Source: Acanthochromis polyacanthus
Lineage: Eukaryota > Chordata > Actinopteri > Pomacentridae
Direction: 5' to 3'
Assembly (NCBI RefSeq): GCF_021347895.1
Contig: NC_067122.1
Coordinates: 32,587,215 to 32,651,214, forward strand
Length of the DNA: 64,000 nt
The notes beneath the pieces were generated by a model. It was not told the origin of the DNA, made no database searches, and saw only the letters and a list, made by a program, of their open reading frames with translations. Made by a program: the position numbers and the translations under genes. Below are positions 44,291 through 56,583 of this stretch, piece by piece; the stretch's first letter is position 1; each line of letters opens with the position of its first letter.

Positions 44291-45311
44291 TGTTAGGCCT
44301 GCCTCTGCAGGCTCTAGGTAGGGCCCCTCCTCCCCTGTGTATTTGCTTTCCTTTCAGGTGTGCTGGGTGCTACAGCGACAGGTGAAGGCAATCCTCTCCA
44401 GGCAATCACCAGAAGCAGTAGCAGGTGCACCAGTGCAGCCCATTTGAACTCCAGTAACCCTGTTTCTGCTCTTCCTCAGTTCGACTCTCCACCTGCTCCT
44501 GCTACCCTTCGTCTGGCTTTTCGGCTTCGTTTACAGCTCAAACCCATTCCCCCTCTGGACACATCGCCTGGTTCATCACCGCTATCCCCACACAGCTCCA
44601 AACCCCCTCAGCCTTCCCCTGTTGTTGCAGCCCCTCTTCAGCTACTTGGACCCCATTCCCTCCAGCTCCCAGTTTCCCTATCTAATGCCACAGTAAGCAG
44701 TGCCTCAGTCAGAGCAGTTACAGGTCAGGTCATGTGAGTATTTTTGTCTACTGAGTATTTTTGCCTTTAGCTCAAGTCTTTGCTTCTGGCGAGCATTTCT
44801 GTCCATTTATTGTCAGCATAGTTCTGTTCTTTAGCCAAATCTAGAGTCTTGAAGAATTAGAGTATTGTCACTTATAGTCCTAAGGTTAACATTGTTTAGC
44901 GACTTCCTTAGTTTAAGCCCAGATTCATCTTGAGATAACTGTAGCTCTTTGTCCTTAAAGAATCCCCTGTGTTGAAGTAATTTTCAGAGTATTTCCTGTG
45001 TAACCTTGTAGTGCTATTAGAAGCTAACTCTGGCTTTCATCAACATTTTCTAGTGGGTTATTTTTCCCCAACTCCGCAATCCTTCCCAGGTCTTACCTGC
45101 TGTGGGTTTGTGTTTTCATTTGTAGTCCGCCCAACCACTGGGGGCACCATAGCTTCCCTAAGTTCCCTTGAGTCCCGAGCCCAGTTTCCATGGTTCCCCT
45201 GTTGCTGGGATTTTCAGTTCTGTATATTTCCTGTTTGTGAATAAATCATTGTTGAAACTGCATCTATCTGTTCTTGTTCTCATTTCCTGCACATGAGCTG
45301 AAAATCTAACA
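44291..45311 (+). mobile_element. 1,021-bp solo LTR
   Basis: The unit starts TGTTAGGCC and ends ATCTAACA, with TGTTAG and CTAACA as perfect terminal inverted repeats. It is flanked by a perfect 5-bp duplication TTATG (44286-44290 and 45312-45316). A polyadenylation signal AATAAA lies at 45240, near the 3' end. No internal region is present. It sits inside the Tc1 element, whose sequence is continuous when the LTR and one TTATG are removed. A 125-codon Pro-rich frame inside (44360-44737) is probably not coding. Confidence 0.9.
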
Positions 45312-45443
45312 TTATGATAACCAAAATGCATGGATTCCAATGATTCTGTAGCAGAAAATTTGAAGTTAGACATCATTGGAATCTAAAGACTACACCTGTA
45401 ATGATCATGTAGGTCATGGCATTTAAACTTTTTCACAACTGTA

Positions 45444-47694
45444 TTGGCATGTAAAAATTGGAGAGGTTTAAGATGTACACTTATCAAGAACTTTATTTGG
45501 AACATTTGTGCAAACTGAAATTCAAAATAACAGCTCTTTCACAAACCGCACTTCTACAGATTCTACACATTTTCAGTTTTTATTGAAGGTGTCAATAATC
45601 CCATTTTGTGGTGTTACATGTATACTAGAATATAGTATAGTCAGATGCTGCTAATATTTGTCCTCTCCAAAGTGTGTTAACAAGGCATGTCAAATCTCAA
45701 ATTAGCGACATTCACTGAGCTACTTTACTAAAGAATTTTGAGGTATCCGCTTGCTTTTATTTTCATGCCACTCATTCTTCAACAGTATTTCACAGGGGAG
45801 GAGAGAACACTACATTAAATTATTGAACAGATTGAGATTTTTGCTGATAAAGCTAAAAGTATGCCTTTGGAAAAAGGTTTTCTTGACATTGTCTTTTGCA
45901 TTCTTTCCCTACAACTCAAAAACACAGGATAAAAGCAGGTCAATTTTGTTTTTTCACATGTGGAACTTGTAAGAGTTTAGTAATTCATTGTAGTAAGTCT
46001 GTTTACTGTATTCTGTTATTTCCATTGTTCCATTCAATGGGAATTGGCAGGTTAATTAGAAAGTCAACATTCCAGTAATGCTTGTCATTCCAGTAATGTG
46101 TATTAGTCACATTTTATACTGATGCAATCGTATCTAGGTTCTAAAACTACACAAAGGATGCACAATGCTGCTATTGTCTTTTAAGTAGGATCTGTTTTCC
46201 CTGTGAACCATCATCTTGAAGAGCTCAGGTGTCCTCTCTGGCTCTTCCTGGTTAGCTCCCAGGCATCCTGCTCTGAGTCGCATGATTTGATTCTCTATCC
46301 TTTCGGCTTGGCATCAAATTGAATTACTTCTGACCCAGTGTGCACCACTGTATCAGGATATCAATACTGATTTCAGGCCATAATTACAATGTAATATTTT
46401 AAAGAAACAGCCTCTAAATGAGGCATTATCAATATTTATGCCACTGTTGATTTCATAAGCTACTAAATTTAAGGTCACGGGGACACATTATGCAGAGTTA
46501 TGGATTCTGATAAAATAAGTGAAGCTCAAAGTGCTGACCTTACAGTTGTCCTGCTTTTGCATCAGTTCTGCTGAAAGCATGATAAAACATTGTGCCTGTG
46601 TCAGAGAGAAACTCTGCTAAGAGCTCCCACGTAACATAAGAAGATCTTCACCAGACCAGAAAACACACGGAGACCAGTACTTTTACTTGCAAGGGTAACA
46701 GCACAGTGGAACAAGACACATTGGTGCGAGCTACAAAGGGCTGTTCCAATACATGGTTTATTTATACAGAAGCAGGTGTGGGTTCATGGCTGCATAAGAT
46801 AAGAAGTAGCTCAAGTTACACAAATGGGAGTGAGCTGAGAGAGTGGAAAAGTACTAAGATGTGGAAGCTGGGGAAGCGAGAAGTGTGTGCGAGTATTTTA
46901 TAAAAATGATCATGTAAAAACACTATATACAGACAGTTAATGCCCTATAGCTTGATTATGATAAATGTATTTACAAGTTCAACTCTAACAGCCTGCATGA
47001 ATAGGACTGTTATTTAGAGCTAAAAGCGACCTCGACATGGAGCATGCATGTGTAATGAAGGATCCCTTAAAATGTTATGTTAGATCAAAAAACTACAATT
47101 TGTTATTTAACCTGGAATCAAATGTTCTCTTTATTAAATGTCACGTGTTGTATACACCCTTTTTTTTGTTTGATGGATCACTAAATATTAATTTACTAAA
47201 CTCCATTTGGTGGTTGTTTCAACTGAAACTTGTTTCAACAAAATTAACATGACATGTTCTATGAAGTCGATCAGATTGTTTTTGGAGTGCGACTTCCTTA
47301 TATTAGAGAAAAAAAACTTACAGCTGCAGCTACTCCAATGAATATCATTTTATACCAAAGTCAGAATAAAGACAACATCAGAGGCTGTTCCAGGGGACTG
47401 TTAAATTCTGTACAGAACTGAAATCCATAATAGCCTTCATCTTGGTTAATAAACAATAAAAATGTAATCAAAACGTACTTAGACTTTTTGAGCTGTACAT
47501 GGACATCGCTACAGTCAGGAGTCCACGTGATATCCACCTATCAGCATCATGACCTGTGTTCAATGGTCTGCATTTCTATAGCACCTTTCTACTGTAGGAT
47601 CAACCAGCTATCAACAACGGTGAAACAGAACAGAGCAAATTTTGTTTTTCCCTCTCCTGTAGCTCTGGATTGTTAACACCTTCACAGCCACAGG
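45444..47694. other. Stretch without recognised gene
   Basis: No repeat, domain or convincing exon is visible. The region is AT-rich with only short frames. Confidence 0.3.
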
Positions 47695-47907
47695 TTGGAG
47701 ACGGGGCTCTCTGTGATCAGTGGAGGACAGACACCAAGACACCGAGCAGGACTCCTTTCAGATCTGGCAGGATGGCGTAAAGTATTGAATAAGTGGGACA
47801 AGAGCACAAGAGCAGATTTCAAAGGATTCCCCAAAAAAGGACCTCCAGACAAAAGCAATAAAACAATGTGTATTGGCATCTACAAGGGACCAGATGGCTT
47901 CCAATAA
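47695..47907 (+). CDS. Candidate small exon-like frame, unrecognised
   Basis: A 70-codon frame with a hydrophilic, Lys- and Gly-rich end (LNKWDKSTRADFKGFPKKG, then CIGIYKGPDGFQ) stops at TAA within AATAAA-like sequence. An AG preceded by a pyrimidine-rich stretch lies at 47690. The composition looks more protein-like than its surroundings, but I know no match and it may be chance. Confidence 0.2.
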   Translation: METGLSVISGGQTPRHRAGLLSDLAGWRKVLNKWDKSTRADFKGFPKKGPPDKSNKTMCIGIYKGPDGFQ

Positions 47908-48064
47908 ACACTGTCAACTGGTGAAGTGAAAATCTTGACAAGTGTAACAGGCATGAATTACACACACTTGCTGTAATTCACAATATTCCAACTAGTCAGT
48001 GTAATTCCTCTTTTTCACCAGCAGAGTGTGCATTTCATTTGTGCATGGGCGCTTGCAATGGGTC

Positions 48065-49260
48065 TCGCTTCCTTGTTTTCTTCCTCGTTCGTCTTTTTTT
48101 ATGTAGAGCGATGCTGAGCACATAGCAAATGTGACGCAGTAAGAATCTGTGAGAAAATAACGACTGTCATATGTCTAAACATTGTTCATGCCACTGAGTG
48201 GAAGAATATTCTTGGAACTTTTGGTTGTCGTTTTTGCTGGAGTGGAACTATCTTGTTTTCTTTCTCAAGCAAAGCTCCGGTAAGTAAATGCTAGCGTTAG
48301 CATCGGCTACTAGCTGCTGCCGGTTATAGCAAATTACTTATTCACTGTGTAAATACACGTCGATTTACATGCTTTTTGTGACAGTTAAAAACAACCGGAG
48401 GTAGACATGTTCATGTGTGTTAAGTTGATAACATGTTTAACCGTGTATTTGTGTAGAATTTCCATGTCATGTTAACCGAGCTGCTGCACGTGTTAGCTGT
48501 TCTATGTACTTGACGTAGCGAGGTTGGTGAATTGTATATGAATGTGTGCATAAGGGCAAATTGATTTAGTTTTCCTTTAGACATGAATACAGTGTTGTTG
48601 AGTTCATGATTTTGGGTGCACAGAGTGAAAAAAAATGAGAAAGCTGTTAAAAAACTCTTTATGCAGCTGTTTGTTGTCCATGGATTGTTAATTTCCTTGA
48701 CTTAAGAAAGAGAGATAATTTGTACTGTACAGTAACTGAAGATATGAGATGAACATGATTTTATTTTAAAGATATGCAACTACTGCTCTATGCAGGTTGT
48801 TTTTTTTCTGTGCGTATGATCTGAACCTGATGGCGAGCCAAAGCCTAGATCATTGAATGTGGAACGGGAGTGCCGACCCACTGCGTGGAGGGTGCGACGC
48901 CGACTGGAGCATCGCTGCGCCTTTGGAGTGGAAACCTCCATCTTTTCACACAGATAAGACAATTACATTACACTACCCGGGTAGACAAACATACAACCGT
49001 ACGGAACTGCAGATACAGACTTTGACTTGACCCCTGACTGTGTTTTGGACTGTCTTTTCTTTTTTTTTGTTTTTTTTTTGTTTGATTGCTCATTTTATTT
49101 TTATTTTTTTGTGTGTACTGTTGTTTTAATAGGTCATTCCATTATTGTAGCATTTCCTGAGCCAAGTGAAAGTGAAGTTCAGTAACGATACAGAGTGTTT
49201 CATTTTATTACTCTGGGCACTTGGGCCAATAAAAGATTTTGTTTTTTCCTTTAAAATAAC
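48065..49260 (+). other. Candidate noncoding transcript (two exons)
   Basis: A block rich in GC and CpG relative to its surroundings ends at a strong splice donor, CCG followed by GTAAGT (48280), with GCTAGCGTTAGCATC just inside the intron. Such words are common in fish first introns. A second block (about 48808-49000) follows a pyrimidine-rich stretch, and a polyadenylation signal AATAAA lies at 49228. No long frame is present. It could be a lncRNA or part of an unclassified LTR element. Confidence 0.25.
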
Positions 49261-50443
49261 TTGGTCCGTGTTTCATCTATCCTCCATGAGCGCATCGTTA
49301 TCTTCTGATCGGGCCAAATTTATAAATACATGCTGACCTAGTTCATATGTACATTAAACTGTGTTACACAAGGACTTCAGGCATTCCATTCCACTAATAC
49401 TGCTGCAAACTCTGAACTCACATTACAACAGAAAATGACAATTTCTCCACAACCCTGGGTTTAATCATTCTTTTTGTGTACTTATTTAAAGGAACCATTG
49501 AACACTGACTTCAAGAAGCTCATCATGATCACCATCACAACATGATCTCTGTTTAAATCTGTTGGTTTATGTTTAAGTTCATTTGACAGACTAAATGTCT
49601 CATGTCATAGATGTGTTTAGCCTTGCTGTGATTGTCTGTCTACCACAAGTAAAAATATAGAAAGGATGTTTCACAATATTTGACTGAGTAGACACCATAA
49701 ACTGTTAAACATTATCTGAAAATGGAACTGTGTGAGGGACATCTGGACGTCAGTACTCCCAACTCCGAGCCTCCACTCTGTCCACTGCTTTTCCGACCCA
49801 CATCAACGGGCCAACCGGACCATCCACCGAGGCGGCATCATCATCATCATCATCATCATGGCATAACTTTCGGTCACTGGAACCTAGTGGAATTTTCCCA
49901 AATTCTCTTTTCAAAGATACAATTTGCAGGCTAACAAATCAGCCACACATCAAATTAGCAGCTGCTTTCAGCTATGATCTCTTCATCCATTTCCCTCATA
50001 ACATCGTATTTCAAATGTGATATTAACTCCAATATTAAATTAAAATATTGTGTTCTTTTCCTTCCCTTCCATTCACACTTCACCACCTTGTTTTGTGTTG
50101 TTGTTGTTATTGTTTGTCTTAATGTATATATTATTGTTGTGTCATAGTTAGTTGTCATTATTGTGCTGTTTCAGAAATGTGCATCAATATAAATGCCTCA
50201 ATTTTTTGAAGAAATTTCACTGAGTCCTGTGAAGTTTGATGTAGTGGTGTGTTTATTGGTATCTCCGGTAATACGGTGGATTTACCGATGCAGAGTATGG
50301 GTCTGCTACGGTAAGTCGACCCAGAGCATTTTCAGGCATGTCAGAGGACACCTGGGACCCTCAGTTCTCCACTGTGGAGTACTATTTGGTTCTTTTCCAC
50401 CTGTGCAGCTTGTGTCCTAAATTTCCCTGAAATGTCTTTATTA
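49261..50443. other. Stretch without recognised gene
   Basis: Contains a (CAT)8 microsatellite at 49836-49859, which gives a polyhistidine artefact in one frame. Nothing else is recognised. Confidence 0.35.
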
Positions 50444-50840
50444 CTCTGCCAAGGAACGGTGGAGTTATATGACGATCAGCATATGTTTGCCTGTGAATCC
50501 GTCTGTCTGTCTGTCCCTCTGTCCGTGTGAAACACTACTCAAAAATGGACAAACGAATTTGGATGAAATTTTCAGAGGAAGTCAGAAACGACACAAGGAC
50601 GGATTTTCACAGTGATGCGGCTTATAGTCTGGATCCATGGATTTGTTAAGGATTTCCCATTGTGAGATGTAGCTGCCAGCATGGCATTGCTGTTACCATG
50701 ACGTGAACGCTGTTTCAGTTACCTGCTGACGATCACATGATTGGATCCTACTACATGGCTGCGATTTATCAGTTGGAAATCATACAAGGAACAAATGAGT
50801 CCCATCAGTTCCTGCCACCCGCTACATATTTAGGTCACGC
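50444..50840 (-). repeat. Interspersed repeat R1, copy 2 (inverted)
   Basis: The reverse complement matches copy 1 at 14520-15060: AATGGGAAATCCTTA, ATCCATGGATCCA, GATCGTCAGCAGG and GGGACTCATTTG all occur in order. The end CTCTGCCAAGGAACGGTGG resembles an inverted terminus. Confidence 0.75.
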
Positions 50841-51946
50841 AACGTAGCAAACCCCAGCCAGACAAGGGTGAAGCTCCTGATGTTTCACAAAGCCTTTATT
50901 TATGTTCAGCCATTTGAAAACAAATTCACCTTTCTGTCCTTCACTCCTTTCTTCAGGAAACACCGTCAGAGCTTGTCCCTATTCCAGCTGCTTCTAAGTT
51001 TAGACACATCCCTTGTTAGACAGCAACAGATGGAGCAGTTTTCTTTCATCTTTAAGTGAATTGTCTGACTTTTTGGCAGCGTCTGTGTCGTGTCAAGAAA
51101 CCGCTTCTTAGAAAAACACTTCCTGTGCTGCTGGAATGTGACAAAATAAAAGCCCATAGCATTAAAAATATGGCTTCAAAATAAAAGCACAGAGGGAATG
51201 GTTATTTTGACACTAGCAAAACAAAGGTTTGCCAAAAGTGATGAACTGATCAACAGACCTTGATAAGAGTAATTTATACGCAATTCCAAATCCATACTTA
51301 ACATGCACATGCCTGTATTCAGTGCAAGGTCATTTTTTATTAAAGATTTCATCTGTTGTAAATGATAGATCAACTGATCAGCCTTGGCAGAGTACTGTGC
51401 TCTCTGAGTGCTTTTCTTATATTTGTTCTGCTATCATATTGAATGTAAACATTCAATATTCTGCATGTAGCAGGTTATAGAAAGCATTTTTTTGTATGGA
51501 CAAGTGAATCAATGCATCATTCCACAAAGCATCGTTTAACTCTAAAATCCTATGAAAACAAACCGCATCCGTTCATTGACCTATGAATTAGTTTGGTTTA
51601 TTATGAAATGCAATGTACCCTTACTCCACTTTTTGGTCTATTTTCTGTCTTCTGTAAACGAGGAGCGGTTCCACATCAAGAGAGGTTTATCACAGTCCGA
51701 TGCAGTGACAGATAGGAACAGGCTAATGAGTTCCTCCACCTCCTGCTACATTCCTTAAATGCAAATGTTTAATTAAGTAGCAATATTAATTACAGATTTG
51801 AGATATTAAGATGTGTGGGTGAGGGGTGGGGTGGGAATGGTTGAGCTAAGACTGCTTAGAGCAAATGGGTACAAGACAAATGACATGCAAGTAAATACAG
51901 TATGTAACTCCTTCTCCATGTTGCCACTGTGCATAATGGTGTCAAG
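50841..51946. other. Stretch without recognised gene
   Basis: No motif recognised. Confidence 0.3.
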
Positions 51947-52259
51947 GCGGACATTGTGATAGAGCTAGTGGATGAGGAGGAGGAGGATTCATCTTCCACT
52001 GAGGTAATACAGCCTTAATGACTATATAGGACAACATTAGTGGGTAGCAGTAGGTGAAAGGATTATGAGCAGTTAAACAGGTTCGTGAGATTTAGTGTTT
52101 ATTACATGACTCCACACAGCAAATCACTCAATTGAAATATTCTTCTTTAAACCAACACAGATTGGTTTGTTTGGGAACAAGTGGGACTTTGAGAAAGACT
52201 ATGAGCTGCCCCCTCAGATTTATCTAGATTCACTTTGTCAATATTTGGCTGACCGTTAA
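51947..52259 (+). CDS. Candidate 3' end of a gene, two exons
   Basis: Exon A (51947-52003) follows an AG with a pyrimidine-rich stretch upstream and ends GAG followed by GTAATA. In the phase used here it encodes ADIVIELVDEEEEDSSSTE, an acidic segment. Exon B (52161-52259) follows TTCTTTAAACCAACACAG and, in the same phase, encodes IGLFGNKWDFEKDYELPPQ, then IYLDSLCQYLADR and a TAA stop. AATAAA lies 40 bp further on (52299-52304). The two pieces join in frame across a 157-bp intron. I recognise no protein family, and upstream exons were not found. It may be a real gene end or a chance arrangement. Confidence 0.35.
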
Positions 52260-52879
52260 ACACTGAGAGATGGTGGGAGCCTGGGTCAAATCCCGTTTAA
52301 TAAATGAAACAAGTAAGCCAAATTCTTTTTTAAAGACGGAGTACTGTTTAATTTGTGGCTGAAAGGCTTTTCATTACTAAATTAAATGCTTCTTGTATAA
52401 ATATTCTAGTGCATTGCGTGATAAATGAGGTGAGCTGTGAATTGCATAATAGAGTTCCCTATCTCACTGCTGCACATAATGACCCACCTAGCTCAATATG
52501 GAAAAGACTGAATAGCCTTGTACACAATCAACCCAGCAGGCATGTGTTTTTTTCTTGTTTTGTTTAATTTTTTATTCCCACTGAGCATTCAAACAGTAGA
52601 ACAGTTTAATGCAATTTTCCTGTATGATTTAGCCATAGGTGCAGATGATCAATTCACCGAGTGTGATTTGAGGAATTTCTCAACTGATTGATTTCGTAAT
52701 GAAATTAATTTTCAGCTGATTGACAATTAGAGAAAGACAGTTTGGAAGTTAGCGTGTCCATGCCAGTGGTTAGGTTTGGGTACAGAGTTGGTAGGATTAC
52801 ATCAGCAGGTTGGACTGTTTTATGAAAATATTCCATTCATGCACTAACATGGTTTAGGTGTAACACTGCACTTTTAGAA

Positions 52880-53210
52880 CATATAAACCTATGAATCACC
52901 ACATGCTGCACTGTACAAAAAGGCAAGTGGTAATATTGGAAGAATTCAGCCATACACAGTCAGACTACAAACTAATTTGGAAGGACAATAACGCCAAGAC
53001 CAAAATACAGTTTTTCAAGAGAAGCACCACACACTATCGTAAAGCATAGTAGTGGAGATGTTACGGCAGTGGGTTGCTTTTCTGGGTACCTTACAGTCAT
53101 TGCTTCAACTGTGAATGTGCATCATATCAAAGAGTGCGTGAAGACAATATGAAGTCATCTGTCTGTAAGTTGAAGCTGAAGGCGAAGTGAACCTTTCAAC
53201 AGGATATTGA
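52880..53210 (+). pseudogene. Tc1/mariner transposase remnant
   Basis: Order of recognisable blocks: AKTKIQFFK, CACACACTATCGTAAAGCAT (from the HTVKHGG region), GGAGATGTTACGGCAGTGGG (from the GGG.(V/M)WGC region), GCATCATATCAAAGAGTGCG and TTTCAACAGGATA (FQQD). It is the same family as the remnant at 940-1395, and equally decayed. Confidence 0.65.
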
Positions 53211-53403
53211 CAGCTGGAGCACAATAAAAAAACAACAAATGACAAAAAAGAAAAGTCAAACCCCAGATTCGAACAACTATATAATACTGACAAGCAGTTA
53301 TTGCTGCTCAACTGGGTAACAAAGGGTATAATTCCTTTATCCACTCAATAATGCTACATCTATTATTGCTTTAATTGAGTACATGCTACATTTTCTTTAA
53401 AGT

Positions 53404-54050
53404 ACAATGGTCCCTCACTATATCACAGTTCAGTTCTCGTGGTTTCATTATATCATGGATTTTTGGATTGGGTTAGATTCTGCAGATGTTTCACTATATT
53501 GCTGATTTTTGCAGTGCAGATGGTTTGTCTGTAACTGTTGTTGTAGCGAGTTCCATTGAAAAGTAACACTGAAGAACATAGACCTGCTTTTTGTACACTG
53601 TATAACTGCCAGATGCTTTTATTTTGACACAATTATGGCATAAATGTAGCAGGAAGTCCTCAAACAGACTGCACTTCACACTCATGGCCCTGACAACATA
53701 ACACTTCAGCAAAGTAACGAGGCTGACTAATCCACAAAAACACAGTAAAACACAAATACTAACAACACTGGAACAGTGACATAAACCACAATAGTCACAT
53801 TTAAACCCCCAACACCCCGAACTCCCATGGTGCATTCCAGCACCACAGTTCTGTCATAGCGACCAGCATACAGCGCTGGGTTCTGACTGGCTCAGCGACC
53901 ACAGCGTCAGTCTCCTCTGTCTCTCCTGTGTATAGTGCATACGGCATAGCAGCATTCAGTATCTGACCTCCGTTTCACACAGAACTCTGATCTCTGCATA
54001 GTGTTGCTCTGTGGTGATGTGTGGGGAGGCTTTATAAAGCCTTAAAATAT
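53404..54050. mobile_element. Possible Tigger/pogo-type or similar DNA element, degraded
   Basis: ACAATGGTCCCTCACTATAT followed by CACAGTTCAG, GTGGTTTCATTATATCA and GGATTTTTGG looks like a CpG-decayed version of the end CAGTGGTCCCTCGCTATATC followed by CGCGG words, typical of pogo/Tigger-like elements. The stretch at 53870-53930 (CTGACTGGCTCAGCGACCAC) fits the same interior. No transposase frame survives and the right end is unclear. Confidence 0.45.
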
Positions 54051-54056
54051 ATATCA

Positions 54057-54262
54057 ACAAGAAAAGCGCTCAGAGTGCAATACTCTGCCAGAACTGTTCA
54101 TTCTCTGACCTTCTCTGAACACAGACGTGTGTGCGGGAATCATTTGACCTAAATATGTAGCAGGCGGTGTGAATCGATGGGACTCAGAAACACACCACAG
54201 TTTCATCGATCAATCAGTTGCTCCTTGTATCAATTCCGATAAGTCGACACCAGCGGATTTGT
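54057..54262 (+). repeat. Interspersed repeat R1, copy 3 (partial)
   Basis: Shares GAACTGTTCATTCTCTGACC-like start, CCTAAATATGTAGCAGG, GATGGGACTCAGAAACAC and TTGTAGTAGGATCAC with copy 1. It stops where SINE sequence begins at 54268. Confidence 0.75.
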
Positions 54263-54267
54263 AGTAG

Positions 54268-54455
54268 GATCACCAGTCCATCACAGGGCTACGCAGAGAG
54301 ACAAACTGTCACATTCACACCTACAGACAATTTAGAATCACCAAATAACCTCAGCATGTCTTTGGACTGTGAGAAGAAGCTGTAGAACCTGGAGAAAAGC
54401 CAGGCCCAGACCGGGGACGTGACCTGAGACTCGACAGTGCTAAGTACCTAGTCTG
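54268..54455 (-). mobile_element. tRNA-derived SINE (family 1) fragment
   Basis: The minus strand matches the body of the SINE at 7357 (CCTGTGATGGACTGG, GGTGTGAATGTGACAG and CAAAGACATGCTGAGG-type blocks). The tail is missing and the tRNA head is strongly diverged. Confidence 0.75.
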
Positions 54456-55247
54456 TGTTCATACACTTATGAAAGCCTAATTAAAAGTTGTTTGACGGGG
54501 TAAAATATTTAAAGTTTTTTTAAAGCTCCCGATCTTTATTCTGTATGCTTTGTATCTAGCATTAAGTAAATGAAAATGGGCCTATTGGTGAGATCATATA
54601 ATAAATATATAATATAATATATAAATATATAATATAATATATTTTTTCTTTTAAGCATGAAGGGAAATTAAGCTGAAATAAAACTATGGTAAAGACATCC
54701 TCTGAATGAGCTTATAAGTGCTATTCATAATCTTATATCTACCCGCACATTATCTACTATTAACCCTGGGCCCCTTAAAATGCTGATTTTAATGCTGCAG
54801 CTTTATTCTGTGAGTCAGGAAAATGGGCCCCTTAACCTAAAATCCCGAGGTTAAAACTGCTTTATCATAAATGTGTTGACAGATTACTTGTAAGTAATAT
54901 TTAGGGCTTGAGTTTACTTAGGTTAGGATTAAATAAAGGTGTTTGACTCCCGTACTTTACTCAGCCTGTGTGTATATTACCAAATGTTAATCTAAGCACC
55001 AGGAATAGGATAGCCAGTCTGGTACATGACGTCTTTAAATGCACATCAAAGTGGAACAGTCGCAAGTGGACTTGTCCCTGACTCTTTTCTTTCTTTTATT
55101 ACAGATGATGACTGTCAACTTTTGATGCTCATTTGAAGCTCCTGACATCATAACTCACACCCGTGTCACTGATTGCATAAGAATCCAATTTGTGTCACTG
55201 CAGATTCTGAGATGATAAAGATGGCTATTTACAATTTCATTTTAAAC

Positions 55248-55315
<68 letters not shown>

Positions 55316-55959
55316 ATGCTGATTGCCAAATGCAGTTTATTGTGTGAACCTTTGTGAGGGCTGTCATATGTAAACCATATCTGTACAAAGTTCTGTATGT
55401 AAATATATATGTTCATAAATTGTTTTCTGTGTGCGTGCATGCACACATGTATTGTATATTGTGTATATGATATTAATATAACTATTCTTAATTGTTTATT
55501 CAAAGTTAACAGTATTTGGTTACCTCAACAGACAGAATCAGAGCTCCCTAGTTTTGACTTTATTGTCGTTTTAATTTGCTTGTGATGGACTGTACACATC
55601 CATGTTTATCTGTTATCTTAATAAATTCAGCTTCAGGGACATTTCTACATCATATTCACCATTGTGCTGCTTTGTCATCTTGAGCAAATGTCATCATCAT
55701 TTTGAACTATAAGCTTGAGTCAACTAGAAGTTGCTGAAATTCTGATAAAACTGTGTTTGTTTACAAAGAACTAAATTTGAAGCAATGAGTATGCCATGGT
55801 TCAGCTGCTATAATCCTCTGCTGTGGGAATAAAAACTGCATTTACTAATGGTGCAGTCATAACCTCCTCTCTACTGTGTTGCCTGCTTCAGTTCATTGTC
55901 TATACTGGAAAACGTTCAGCTGCTGTTTGTTTTTCAGCTCAGGGTGTTTCCATTTTATT
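54456..55959. other. Stretch without recognised gene
   Basis: Includes an AT-only tract (54597-54648) made of repeated ATATAATATA words, and a (GT)n microsatellite listed separately. No gene is recognised. Confidence 0.35.
55250..55314. repeat. (GT)n microsatellite
   Basis: About 32 pure GT units. Confidence 0.97.
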
Positions 55960-56170
55960 ACCTCTGTCAGGAGGTTATGTAATCACTGGAGTTTGTTTGT
56001 CTGTCTGTTTGTTTGTCTGTTAACAGCATAACTCAAAAAGTCATGGACGGATTTTCACCAAATTTTTACAGGATGTCCGGAAGAGCAAAAGTAACAATCG
56101 ATTAGATTTTGGAGGTGATCCGGATCACCGTCTGGATCCAGGATTTTTTTGAAGGTCGAAGGACAATTGA
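55960..56170 (+). repeat. Repeat related to R1
   Basis: CCTCTGTCAGGAGGTTATGT, then GTCTGTCTGTTTGTTTG, GACGGATTTTCACCAAATTT and GTCTGGATCCAGGATTTTT. The second half parallels R1 copy 2 (ACGGATTTTCACAGTGAT, GTCTGGATCCATGGATTTG), but the first half differs. I recognise this as a family common in fish but cannot name it. Confidence 0.55.
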
Positions 56171-56448
56171 GAGATGGCCGCCAGGCCGAGTGCTTCTCTA
56201 GTTTTGAGATGGTTTCCACTGGTGACTGTTATCTACCATGAGATGTTATGGTTAAAGTGTTTTTTGACTGTTTTTTTTTTTAATTAGCTGTGGCACAAGA
56301 AGACATTTTTTTGAATGCTGCATTTCATTTCACAATTTTCAGAATGTACAATACTATACAATATTTGAAACTTCATTGTTTGACCCTGGCTGTACTTGAT
56401 CAAAACAAAGCAAACTTGAATTTGGGATAAAACTGAGAGAAGAGAATT

Positions 56449-56583
<135 letters not shown>

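Larger units (their letters stand above)
33708..45441 (-). mobile_element. Tc1-like element expanded to 11.7 kb by four insertions
   Basis: The left end CAGTCCAGAACAAAAGTTTA follows TA (33706-33707). The right end TTTAAACTTTTTCACAACTG precedes TA (45442-45443). Tc1 sequence occurs as five pieces in correct order and orientation: 33708-34025, about 41650-42240, 42773-42796, 43989-44290 and 45317-45441, together about 1.36 kb. Continuity is shown by antisense transposase sequence such as TTTAAGTCAGGACTTTGGGA (41730) and AAATGGCTCCCAGTGACTTT (44005). Between the pieces lie an LINE plus DIRS block, a TTAA MITE, a non-LTR-like insert and a solo LTR. Confidence 0.88.

Noticed and set aside
44360..44737. 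A Pro-rich 125-codon frame
   Set aside because: It lies entirely inside a solo LTR, where coding is not expected, and has no gag or other motif.
49722..49934. A frame with a polyhistidine run
   Set aside because: The histidines come from a (CAT)8 microsatellite. The rest shows no domain.
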